Source: Bryobacterales bacterium
Lineage (GTDB): Bacteria > Acidobacteriota > Terriglobia > Bryobacterales > Bryobacteraceae
Length of the DNA: 52,615 bases
Assembly: GCA_003166865.1 (NCBI GenBank)
Contig: PMUP01000072.1
Coordinates: 49,762-102,376 of the forward strand
Direction: 5' to 3'
The notes below the pieces were generated by a model. It ran no database searches, was not told the origin of the DNA, and worked only from the letters and a program-made list of their open reading frames with translations. Of the stretch, positions 1 to 8,336 are shown one piece after another; position 1 is the first letter of the stretch; every line of letters starts with the position of its first letter. The translations under genes and the position numbers were made by a program.

Positions 1-1014
<1,014 letters not shown>

Positions 1015-1017
1015 CCG

Positions 1018-1440
1018 ATGGCCGACACGTTCGATATCGAGATTGCCACGCCCGAGCGCCTGCTCGCGCGCGAGAAAGCTGTTCGCGCGCAGATTCCCGC
1101 CAAGGACGGCTATATCGGCATGTTGCCGGATCACGCGTCGCTGCTTTCCGAGCTCGGTATCGGCGCCCTCACCTACACGACGCCAGAAGATCACCGCTTC
1201 AGCATCGCCGTTTGCGGCGGTTTCCTGGAGATTCACGACAACGTTGTCCGGGTGCTGACCGATGTGGCCGAGAAGGGCCAGGAGATCGACGTAACGGAAG
1301 CCGAGAAAACTCTGAAGCACGCGCAGGACGCCATGATCAATCCCGCTCTGGGTGTGGATATCGCGTCGGCGCTGATTGCCGCCCGCCACGCGCAGGCCCG
1401 TATCGACGCGGCTCGCAAGGCAGTCAACAAGGAAGAGTAG
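1018..1440 (+). CDS. atpC: F1Fo ATP synthase subunit epsilon
   Basis: Epsilon subunit of the F1 central stalk, coupling rotation and inhibiting ATP hydrolysis. At 140 residues it has the normal family length. The N-terminal beta-sandwich carries the typical features: an opening that reads as a short beta strand followed by TPERLL, then GYIGMLPDHASLLSELGIG and a CGGFLEI segment. The C-terminal part (about residues 90-140) is the expected two-helix region rich in Ala, Lys and Glu. It follows atpD by 3 bases and must be co-transcribed with it. It appears to be the last gene of the atp operon, because the next gene on this strand is an unrelated YHS protein 58 bases on. Confidence 0.95.
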   Translation: MADTFDIEIATPERLLAREKAVRAQIPAKDGYIGMLPDHASLLSELGIGALTYTTPEDHRFSIAVCGGFLEIHDNVVRVLTDVAEKGQEIDVTEAEKTLKHAQDAMINPALGVDIASALIAARHAQARIDAARKAVNKEE

Positions 1441-1498
1441 CTGCCTCCTTCGGATAGAATGTAAATAGCGACCGCCGACCCGCGTCGGCGTTCAAGAT

Positions 1499-1789
1499 AT
1501 GTTTCGCGTTATTTTCTATCTTCTTCTCACGGTGGCAGTGATTTCCGTGCTGAAGAGCATCGTTGGAATCTTCCTCAGAGGAGTCGCGCGGGCGATGAAA
1601 GCCAGTTCCAGTGCGCCGGGCGCGCGTTCGTCCAATCAGGTCCCGCTCACTGGGGAATTGAAGAAAGATCCGGTCTGTGGAACCTACATCGCCGCGGCCA
1701 GCTCGATCAAGGAAACGGTGGCGGGCCAGACCATCCATTTCTGTTCCGCCCAATGCCGCGATAAGTACGTTGCTACGCTGGCTCGTTAG
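1499..1789 (+). CDS. Membrane-anchored YHS-domain protein
   Basis: A 96-residue protein with one N-terminal membrane segment (about residues 4-26) followed by a short linker and a C-terminal YHS domain. The YHS signature is visible as DPVCGTYI near residue 60 and FCSAQCRDKY near the end. YHS domains are small Cys-containing modules found in metal-handling proteins; binding of copper or another soft metal is a family-level inference, not shown here. Its 3' end overlaps the likely start of the downstream cytochrome/copper-monooxygenase-like gene by about 20 bases, suggesting translational coupling. A metal-related role next to a probable copper enzyme is plausible but unproven. Confidence 0.75.
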   Translation: MFRVIFYLLLTVAVISVLKSIVGIFLRGVARAMKASSSAPGARSSNQVPLTGELKKDPVCGTYIAAASSIKETVAGQTIHFCSAQCRDKYVATLAR

Positions 1790-3032
1790 TTTCGCGGCAG
1801 TTCTCTCGCCCGCATTTGCGCATCCGGGTTTCTATCGCGATATCCTTCCGATCTTGCGGAAGCATTGCCAGGCGTGCCACCGTCCCGGCGAAATCGCACC
1901 CATGCCATTTCAGACTTACGCCGAGACACGGCCCTGGGCCAAGGCGATTCGCCAACAGGTGATCGCGCGGAAAATGCCGCCCTGGTTCGCAGATCCGGCC
2001 TATGGACATTTTGCGAACGACCGGTCACTCTCGCAGGCCGAGATCGACACGCTCGCGGCGTGGGTGCAGGCTGGCGCGTCTGCCGGCGATCCAAAGGACG
2101 CTCCGCCGCTGCGGGAATGGCCGCGCGGCTGGAATATCGGAACGCCCGATGCAGTCTTCGAAATGCCGCACGCTTTCGCCGTTCCCGCGAAAGGCGCGGT
2201 GGACTATCAATATCTGATTCTGCCCACGCACTTCACCGAAGATCGCTGGGTGCAAAAGGTGGAAGTACGCACCAGCAGCCGCGCCGCGGTGCATCATGCC
2301 GTGGTCTACATTCGGGAGCCCGGGTCAAAATGGCTGGAGAACCAGCCGCGCGGCGTCATGTTTTCACTCGCGCCAACGCCCGATCATCGGCCCAATCCGC
2401 GCAGCTTCACCACCAGCGATCTGCTGATGGTTTACACGCCGGGCAATTCCTACGATCAGTGGCCGGCTGGAATCGCCAAGCGCGTCAAGGCGGGATCGGA
2501 TATCGTGCTCCAAATTCACTACACCGCAAGCGGCCAAGCCATCCAGGACCGCACACGCGTCGGCGTCGTGTTCGCGAAGGAGCAGCCCAAGCAGGCCGTG
2601 CTTTCTTTGCAGATGAACAACGACCGGTTTGTGATTCCGCCGGGCGATTCCAACTATCGCGTGCAGGTCTCGGGCACGTTGCCGAACGACGCGCTGCTCA
2701 TCAGCATGTTCCCGCACATGCACCTGCGCGGCAAAGGATTCGAGTATCTGATCACCGGCCCGAACGGCCACGTGGAAACGCTGCTCAAGATCGACCACTA
2801 CGATTTTCAATGGCAGCTCAACTACCATCTTGCTGAACCCAGACTGATCAAGGCCGGCACTCGATTGGAGTGGGTTGGTTATTTCGACAACTCCCCCAAT
2901 AATCCCAACAATCCCGATCCAACCGCGGAGGTCCGCTACGGCGAACAGAGCTGGGAGGAGATGATGATCGGCTTCTTCGACGTCGTGGTGGACTCGGAGC
3001 TAGACAAGACGAAGTTCTTTGAACGTAAATAG
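1770..3032 (+). CDS. Secreted c-type cytochrome / copper type II monooxygenase-like protein
   Basis: The frame stays open upstream to 1677, but a TTG at 1770 gives a clean signal peptide (MLRWLVSFAAVLSPAFA, then HPGF), so this start is preferred; no ATG between here and the heme motif would keep both. The mature protein begins with a heme-attachment motif CQACH (C33, C36, H37), then a region resembling PHM/DBH-type copper monooxygenases: VHHAVV in the middle and PHMHLRGKG near residue 310, which would supply copper-ligand histidines. Such cytochrome plus Cu2-monooxygenase fusions are common uncharacterised proteins in Acidobacteria and Planctomycetes. Length is 420 residues. The substrate is unknown. 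It probably acts in the periplasm, and translation is likely coupled to the overlapping YHS gene because no ribosome-binding site is evident. Confidence 0.7.
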   Translation: MLRWLVSFAAVLSPAFAHPGFYRDILPILRKHCQACHRPGEIAPMPFQTYAETRPWAKAIRQQVIARKMPPWFADPAYGHFANDRSLSQAEIDTLAAWVQAGASAGDPKDAPPLREWPRGWNIGTPDAVFEMPHAFAVPAKGAVDYQYLILPTHFTEDRWVQKVEVRTSSRAAVHHAVVYIREPGSKWLENQPRGVMFSLAPTPDHRPNPRSFTTSDLLMVYTPGNSYDQWPAGIAKRVKAGSDIVLQIHYTASGQAIQDRTRVGVVFAKEQPKQAVLSLQMNNDRFVIPPGDSNYRVQVSGTLPNDALLISMFPHMHLRGKGFEYLITGPNGHVETLLKIDHYDFQWQLNYHLAEPRLIKAGTRLEWVGYFDNSPNNPNNPDPTAEVRYGEQSWEEMMIGFFDVVVDSELDKTKFFERK

Positions 3033-3082
3033 CGCTCCGACACTATCACCGTTACTACATAAAAATACTACGTAAAAAAAGC

Positions 3083-3111
3083 TTGCCGCTGGCGCGCGCG
3101 GGACGTAAACT
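3083..3111 (+). promoter_or_regulatory. Candidate sigma-70 promoter for the bactofilin gene
   Basis: TTGCCG (3083-3088), a 17-base spacer, then TAAACT (3106-3111). Each hexamer matches the sigma-70 consensus at four of six positions. The -10 ends only 5 bases before the ATG at 3117, so the transcript would start at about that codon. Either translation is leaderless or the functional start is the later in-frame ATG at 3144. Read by eye only. Confidence 0.35.
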
Positions 3112-3116
3112 GGATC

Positions 3117-3602
3117 ATGTGGTCCAAACAAAACGACGGACAAATGATTCAGAATCCACCGGCTCATCCTAGCCAGCCAGCAGCTGCGCCGGTTGTCAAT
3201 CACCATCCTCCGGCGCCGCCGCCTGCGCACGCCGTAACCGTATTCGGCAAATCCATGAAGATCATCGGCGAAGTCACAAGCGATGAAGAGCTCTACCTTG
3301 ACGGCGATTTGGATGGCAAGCTGAATCTGCGCAACCGCCTGACCGTAGGGCCGAACAGCAAGGTAAACGCCAACATCAAGGCCCAGGAAATTACCGTCTT
3401 TGGGACTATCAAGGGCAATGTTGAATCGGAGAGCCGCGTTTCGCTGCGGACCGGCGCGTCCATCGTCGGCGATATCAAGACCGCCGGCATCGTCATTGAA
3501 GACGGGGCATATTTCAAAGGTGGCATCGACATCTCTCGCCCTGGTGAAGCGACGGCGGCCGCTCCCAAGGCCCAAGCCGCGTTAGCGGGCCAGAAGCGCT
3601 AA
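3117..3602 (+). CDS. Bactofilin family cytoskeletal protein
   Basis: Bactofilins self-assemble without nucleotide into membrane-associated filaments that guide cell-wall synthesis, stalk growth or motility. This 161-residue protein has a Pro/Ala/His-rich disordered N-terminus (about residues 10-38), then the beta-helical core starting at VTVFGKSMKIIGEV. The core shows the repeating short beta strands expected of the family (ELYLDGDLDGKL, ITVFGTIKGNV, VVGDI-like turns), and ends in a short Ala-rich tail. The ATG at 3117 lies almost on a candidate promoter, so the ATG at 3144 is a possible alternative start; the folded core is unaffected. The stop codon overlaps that of the convergent caspase gene in the tetranucleotide CTAA. 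Confidence 0.88.
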   Translation: MWSKQNDGQMIQNPPAHPSQPAAAPVVNHHPPAPPPAHAVTVFGKSMKIIGEVTSDEELYLDGDLDGKLNLRNRLTVGPNSKVNANIKAQEITVFGTIKGNVESESRVSLRTGASIVGDIKTAGIVIEDGAYFKGGIDISRPGEATAAAPKAQAALAGQKR

Positions 3603-6433
3603 CTTTTCCCCGCGTTCTTCAGTTTGTTCTCCACTCGCTTGCGCGTGGCGTGCGCGGGCTTCAGAGCAAGTGCCGATTGATAGGCCGCTCGCGCCTCATT
3701 GGGATGCTGGCGTGCGGCTTCCAGATCTCCGATGCGCTCGAACAGGTCAGGATCTTGCGCGTCCTGCTTCGTGACTTGCCGCAACTGATCCAGTGCCCCG
3801 TCGCGATCCCCGATCTTCGCCAATAGATCCGCCAGAGCAATGCGCGCCGCGACGTAGTCCGGCTTGGCTTCGAGAACTTTGCGATATTCTTCGATGGCCG
3901 GCGCGTTATCGCCCGCGGCCGCAAGCGCGCCGGCCAGGCTGAGACGCGATGGAAGATACTCGGGCGACTGGGTCAAGTTCTGCCGCCACAATTGAATGGC
4001 CTCTGGTCGGCGGCCCTGCTGGTCAACGATCAAGAGGGCCAGATTGTGCCGCGCTGCGAGCAAACCCGGGTCCTTCTGCAGCGCTTGCTGGTAGAGTTTC
4101 TCGGCTTCCGAGCGCTTGCCCTCCGATGCCTTCAGAGTGCCTAGAGCATTGTACGGCTCGGCGGAATTGGGCGCCAGCGTTTCCGCCTTCGTATACGCTG
4201 CCTCAGCGTCCTTGCGGCGATTCAAGCGCTGATAGACCAAGCCCAGGTTGTACGGCAAATAGCTATATTGCGGCGTCAGCCGGATGGCTTCCTGATAAGC
4301 GCGGATCGCAGATCGATAGTCGCCTGTCTCTACGTAAGCCAGCGCTTCGTTGTGCAGCGGATACGACCAGTGCTGCGCGCGGCGAATGGCGTCCCGAAAA
4401 GCCGGGATGGCCTTGTCGTATTGCGCCTGCTCCAGGTACGCGATGCCGAGCGCGTTGAATCCATAGGCAGCGCCCGGGTCGATCCGCACAGCCTGCTCGA
4501 GTAGATTGGCTGCCTCCGGGAACTTCTTATCGAACAACAGCGCGCGGCCCTGGAAGAAATCCTCGCGGCCTTCCAGGAATAGCGACTCCTCGGTCAGCTT
4601 GCGCGCGGCGTCCATATAGCGGGCGCCACTTTGAAATTCGTCGCGCGACTGCGGCGTCTCGTCACCCGCCAAATATCGAAGCAGCACTTGCTGCGCCTTG
4701 TTTTCGAGCGCGACGCGGAGCTGGTTCTGGAGCTCTTGAAACTGCTCGGGCGCGGCGGTGGTTTTCAAGTCCCGCAGAGCTGTGAAGGCGTTATTCGGAT
4801 CGGTGGGCAGTATCCGGCCCGCGTCGATGGCCGACGTGAGCCGATCGGTCATCGCTTTAGACTGCGGCGCAGCCACCTGGCCCTGCGGCGCCCCGGCCAA
4901 GTAGAGCGGCCCGCCATTGCGAGAATCCAAAATGACGCGCCAATGCGCGACATCGTTTCTTGCAACATCAATGCCCGGCTTCCTGGTGTCCGACAGACGC
5001 AGCATGTTGTCGTAGGTGCCAAACTCGCGCGGATGCTGCTTGTTCGCGGTCGCCATCGGCACTTGATCGCTGACATACTTGATCAGCTCGTCGGCGTCCA
5101 CCACACCGTCTTTGTTCGCATCGGCCGCGCCCTCGAGACCCTTGATGACGTAGTAGCTGAAGACGCCATGTCCGCCGCCAAACTCGGGCCCTTCCAGCGA
5201 AACTTCGCGAGGGCGGCTGGCCAGCAGTCCGAAAAGATCGCCTTGAATATCGCCGAGCTGCTGGACGTTGGAACTGACCGTCGTGTTGTGAATGGTGCCG
5301 ACGGTTCCCGCCTTGCACACATCCACGAACAGCAGCACGCGGCCCACTTTACTGAGCTGTTCTTCAAACAGCGTTTGCAGCTCGCCCACCGCCAGCGCCG
5401 TACTCGTCAAGTCTTGCGGGTCCGAGTCGTACGTGAGGATAAATGCATTCTTGCTGCCCGGCACTTCCACCGTGCCATGCCCCGCGATCACGATCACGAC
5501 GGTATCGTTGGGGCCGGCGCGGCGTTTCAGAAAATCCTGAAAGCCGTTGCGGACCGCTGCGGTGGTGGCTTTTTCATCGGTTAACAGCAGAACGTTGTTG
5601 CTGGGGACGCTGCCGCCGCGCGGGCTCTCCAGCAATTTGCCAAACACGCTGGCGTCCGCATCGGCGAACTGCAGCGCTAGTTCAGGCTTCGCGTATTTCG
5701 AGATACCGACCAGCAGCGCATATGTTTGGCCGCCAGTTTGGGTCGCAGCCGATGCCGCGGCCGTCTGATCCGCCAGCGTTTGTTCGAGCTCGAAGATCTT
5801 GCTCTTGATCCACACCGCGTCCGGCCACTGCTCGCGCAGTTTGTAGTACATCTCGAGCGCATTGGCGCTGAGCTTGTGATTCTCGAAGATCGTAGCTTCG
5901 GTCACCAGCGCCGCCTGATCCTTCGGATTCGCTGCCAGCGCGGCCTCGTAGGGAGCCAACTCCGCTTGAACATCGGCGGCCAACTTGTCGTGCGGCGTGG
6001 GCGGAACTTCCGTCTGGTTCAGCCCGCGCGTCATGCTGACGCCGTAATGCTGCTGGCTGGCGGCGGCCACTCGTAAAGTTTGCGGCAGGGTGCAGGCGCG
6101 CGCCGGTTGCTCGGAAATTTTGCCGGCTTTCACCTTGGGCGCCTTGGCATCCAAGCGGACTTCTCCGGATGGCAACAGCGTATCGAGCGACTTCGCGGGG
6201 CAGAACAGGAAAGACGCAGGACCGGTTTCGGCTCTCAATCCGTCACCGGAAAACAGCAGATCTCCCGGCCGGGCCGCCAGCGGCGTCTCGGTGTCGGCGC
6301 GCAGCAGCTTGCTTCCTGTAGCGGAAAGAACCAGGCCAACCGGCTCCTCTTTGGTATCGGCGAAGGCCACGCTCGCACACAAGAAAAGAATTGCTACCGA
6401 GCCCCGCGCGCGAACAAGCGGTCCCCTACGCAT
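3599..6433 (-). CDS. FecR-like / caspase (peptidase C14) / TPR multidomain protein
   Basis: A 944-residue exported protein. The signal peptide covers about residues 1-25. A FecR-like segment (about 30-120, with GDLLFSGDGLRAETG) follows. The caspase-like domain begins at YALLVGISKY (about 238) and carries the catalytic dyad His319 in IAGHG and Cys373 in VDVCKAG. Inside it, residues 438-449 form a canonical EF-hand calcium loop (D438, N440, D442, G443, E449). From about residue 610 to the end there are many TPR repeats for protein contacts. Caspase-like peptidases of bacteria cut after Arg/Lys or Asp and often act in signalling or regulated death; the target here is unknown. The start overlaps the upstream adenylate cyclase gene by 8 bases, so both are probably translated from one mRNA. 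Confidence 0.88.
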   Translation of the reverse strand: MRRGPLVRARGSVAILFLCASVAFADTKEEPVGLVLSATGSKLLRADTETPLAARPGDLLFSGDGLRAETGPASFLFCPAKSLDTLLPSGEVRLDAKAPKVKAGKISEQPARACTLPQTLRVAAASQQHYGVSMTRGLNQTEVPPTPHDKLAADVQAELAPYEAALAANPKDQAALVTEATIFENHKLSANALEMYYKLREQWPDAVWIKSKIFELEQTLADQTAAASAATQTGGQTYALLVGISKYAKPELALQFADADASVFGKLLESPRGGSVPSNNVLLLTDEKATTAAVRNGFQDFLKRRAGPNDTVVIVIAGHGTVEVPGSKNAFILTYDSDPQDLTSTALAVGELQTLFEEQLSKVGRVLLFVDVCKAGTVGTIHNTTVSSNVQQLGDIQGDLFGLLASRPREVSLEGPEFGGGHGVFSYYVIKGLEGAADANKDGVVDADELIKYVSDQVPMATANKQHPREFGTYDNMLRLSDTRKPGIDVARNDVAHWRVILDSRNGGPLYLAGAPQGQVAAPQSKAMTDRLTSAIDAGRILPTDPNNAFTALRDLKTTAAPEQFQELQNQLRVALENKAQQVLLRYLAGDETPQSRDEFQSGARYMDAARKLTEESLFLEGREDFFQGRALLFDKKFPEAANLLEQAVRIDPGAAYGFNALGIAYLEQAQYDKAIPAFRDAIRRAQHWSYPLHNEALAYVETGDYRSAIRAYQEAIRLTPQYSYLPYNLGLVYQRLNRRKDAEAAYTKAETLAPNSAEPYNALGTLKASEGKRSEAEKLYQQALQKDPGLLAARHNLALLIVDQQGRRPEAIQLWRQNLTQSPEYLPSRLSLAGALAAAGDNAPAIEEYRKVLEAKPDYVAARIALADLLAKIGDRDGALDQLRQVTKQDAQDPDLFERIGDLEAARQHPNEARAAYQSALALKPAHATRKRVENKLKNAGKS

Positions 6434-8288
6434 TGACCGCGGCCTTCACCACCAGCGATGCCACCGTATACAAGTCGATCGGCAACGCCTTGCCCCGCAC
6501 CGGCGCTTGTCCTAAGTGCAGCGTCTCCACCTGGCTTCCCAGCTTGCTCTTGGTAACATCTGTCATCAATAATTTCGTGTGGTGCTCCTTGTTCAGGCTC
6601 TCGAGCCGGGACGCAAGGTTGACGGTATCTCCCAGGACGGTAAATTCCATTTTATCGGCCGATCCAACGTTCCCTACAACCGCCTGCCCCGTGTGGATTC
6701 CAGCGCCGGTTTCAAACCGGCTGGGAGCTGTCACCATCCGCGTGGCGCAACGCACCGCCCGCAGCGCATGATCGCCGGGTGCGGCGCCTTCATCCTCATC
6801 CGAGAATACCGCCAGAATACCGTCGCCAATGAATTTGTTGACGTTCCCGCGATACACCACGATGATCCCCACCATCATGGCCATGTATTCGTTCAACAAT
6901 TGGACCACCACTTCCGGACCTTGCTCTTCGGAAACTTGTTCAGTGAACGCCGTGAAGCCCCGGATGTCAGTAAATAGGATCGTCACTTCCATTCGCTTGC
7001 CCGATAGGGCGATTGCCTCAGACTCATCGAGCGATGTGGCCAGTTGTTTGCCGACGAAGAGCGACACGGCGCGGTGAAAGAGATTGCCGCGCGTTTGCTC
7101 GGTGGCGAAACGGTAGACGACGGAAGCGACCAGACAAATGCAGGTCGCGAGCAGAATCTCCGACGTCGACAACAGGATGTCACCTTCGAACAACAAGTGA
7201 GTTGCCACCAGGATTCCGGCGATTTCGAGCAACATGAACGCGACCGCACGGCCCGCGGCCAACGAGGTCGTGATCCACACGGTGACTCCGGTGGCCAGTA
7301 GCAGCGCCAGCACCAGCACCCACTGCGGCGCGGGAACAAGATAGCTTCGGGTGAGCAGCGTGCGCACCGTGTTGGCATGGATCTCGACGCCAGGAGTGAG
7401 CCACTTGGTTCCACTGAACAGGGTGAAAAACGGCGTCGCGCGGCGATCGTCGAGAGAGTCGGTCCCCACCAGCACGATTTTTCCGTCCACCCATTTCCGC
7501 AATTGATCCAGATTTCCCGCCTTCGCGGCCGCTTCGAAATCGGCCAGGGATACGCTGGGAAACGTGTCCGGCGGCCCGGCGTAATTGATGGCGATGGTCC
7601 GATCCTCGGCGATAGGAATGACGTGGTCCTGAAAGACCAATTTGCCCTGCTGGAACTCAGCATCGCTCCCGGCGAACTTCTCGGCCACTCGTAGCGCGAA
7701 GGAGTGTGCGGGAGCCGTGTCGTCTGGATGTCCGCTTGGGTTCCGCGCTGGCGCCTCGATCAGCTCCTGCCGGCGCACGAAATCGTCGGAATCGACGGTG
7801 ACGTTTGCAAACCCAGCCAAGCCGAGCGCGGCCGACAGCATATTGATGGGAATCCGCTGCGCTTCCGGATTGGTGTGGATAGCGGTCGCATAGGCGCACA
7901 CCACGGGCACGGGCGACGTGCTGACAGCCTCGCCGAGTAATCGATCGAAGTCCGGTTCGTACTTATCCACCGGGATGCCGAAGTCCAGATCTAGGCCGAT
8001 CACCTTAGCGCCAGCTTGCCCGGCTGCGCGAATCACGTTGGTGTAATGCTGGTGCCAGAAGAGCCGAAGCTCCGGAAATGTGTCCAGGGTCTTCTGGTCC
8101 GCCAGTAGAAGGACGATGTTAGAAATGGCCGGCCGCCGGCCTAGGAAATCACGCACCACAAAATGCGCGTCATAGGCCTTGAGGTTGAGAATTTGGAAAA
8201 AGCGGACATCACTCAGCAGCGACGCACCCAGCGCGCTTCCGGCTGCAAGAACGGCGCAGAGGGCCCAGTGCCTCCACTTCTTCTTCAT
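6426..8288 (-). CDS. CHASE2-domain class III adenylate cyclase
   Basis: Membrane receptor that probably makes cAMP. ATG at 8288 is chosen over an upstream frame extension to 8342 because GCAGG precedes it at proper spacing and MKKKWRHW leads into the first membrane helix. Order: one N-terminal helix, a periplasmic CHASE2 sensor (about residues 30-310), three membrane segments (about 320-392), then the cyclase domain (about 430-620). Metal-binding Asp441 (FTDIRGFT) and Asp489 (FIGDG) are present, as are substrate residues Lys485 and Asp554, which favour ATP over GTP, and transition-state residues Asn557 and Arg561. The catalytic site therefore looks complete. The gene runs 8 bases into the caspase-TPR gene, hinting that sensing and the protease act together. 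Its promoter must lie in the short gap facing the TonB receptor. Confidence 0.9.
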   Translation of the reverse strand: MKKKWRHWALCAVLAAGSALGASLLSDVRFFQILNLKAYDAHFVVRDFLGRRPAISNIVLLLADQKTLDTFPELRLFWHQHYTNVIRAAGQAGAKVIGLDLDFGIPVDKYEPDFDRLLGEAVSTSPVPVVCAYATAIHTNPEAQRIPINMLSAALGLAGFANVTVDSDDFVRRQELIEAPARNPSGHPDDTAPAHSFALRVAEKFAGSDAEFQQGKLVFQDHVIPIAEDRTIAINYAGPPDTFPSVSLADFEAAAKAGNLDQLRKWVDGKIVLVGTDSLDDRRATPFFTLFSGTKWLTPGVEIHANTVRTLLTRSYLVPAPQWVLVLALLLATGVTVWITTSLAAGRAVAFMLLEIAGILVATHLLFEGDILLSTSEILLATCICLVASVVYRFATEQTRGNLFHRAVSLFVGKQLATSLDESEAIALSGKRMEVTILFTDIRGFTAFTEQVSEEQGPEVVVQLLNEYMAMMVGIIVVYRGNVNKFIGDGILAVFSDEDEGAAPGDHALRAVRCATRMVTAPSRFETGAGIHTGQAVVGNVGSADKMEFTVLGDTVNLASRLESLNKEHHTKLLMTDVTKSKLGSQVETLHLGQAPVRGKALPIDLYTVASLVVKAAVNA

Positions 8289-8336
8289 GTTAACCTGCAT
8301 CTTACTACGACAGTCCGGCCATCGCGCTTTAGAGTG

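Noticed and set aside
8163-8336. Upstream extension of the first TonB-dependent receptor
   Set aside because: The extension lies antisense inside the cyclase gene and its residues do not form a signal peptide; the later GTG does.
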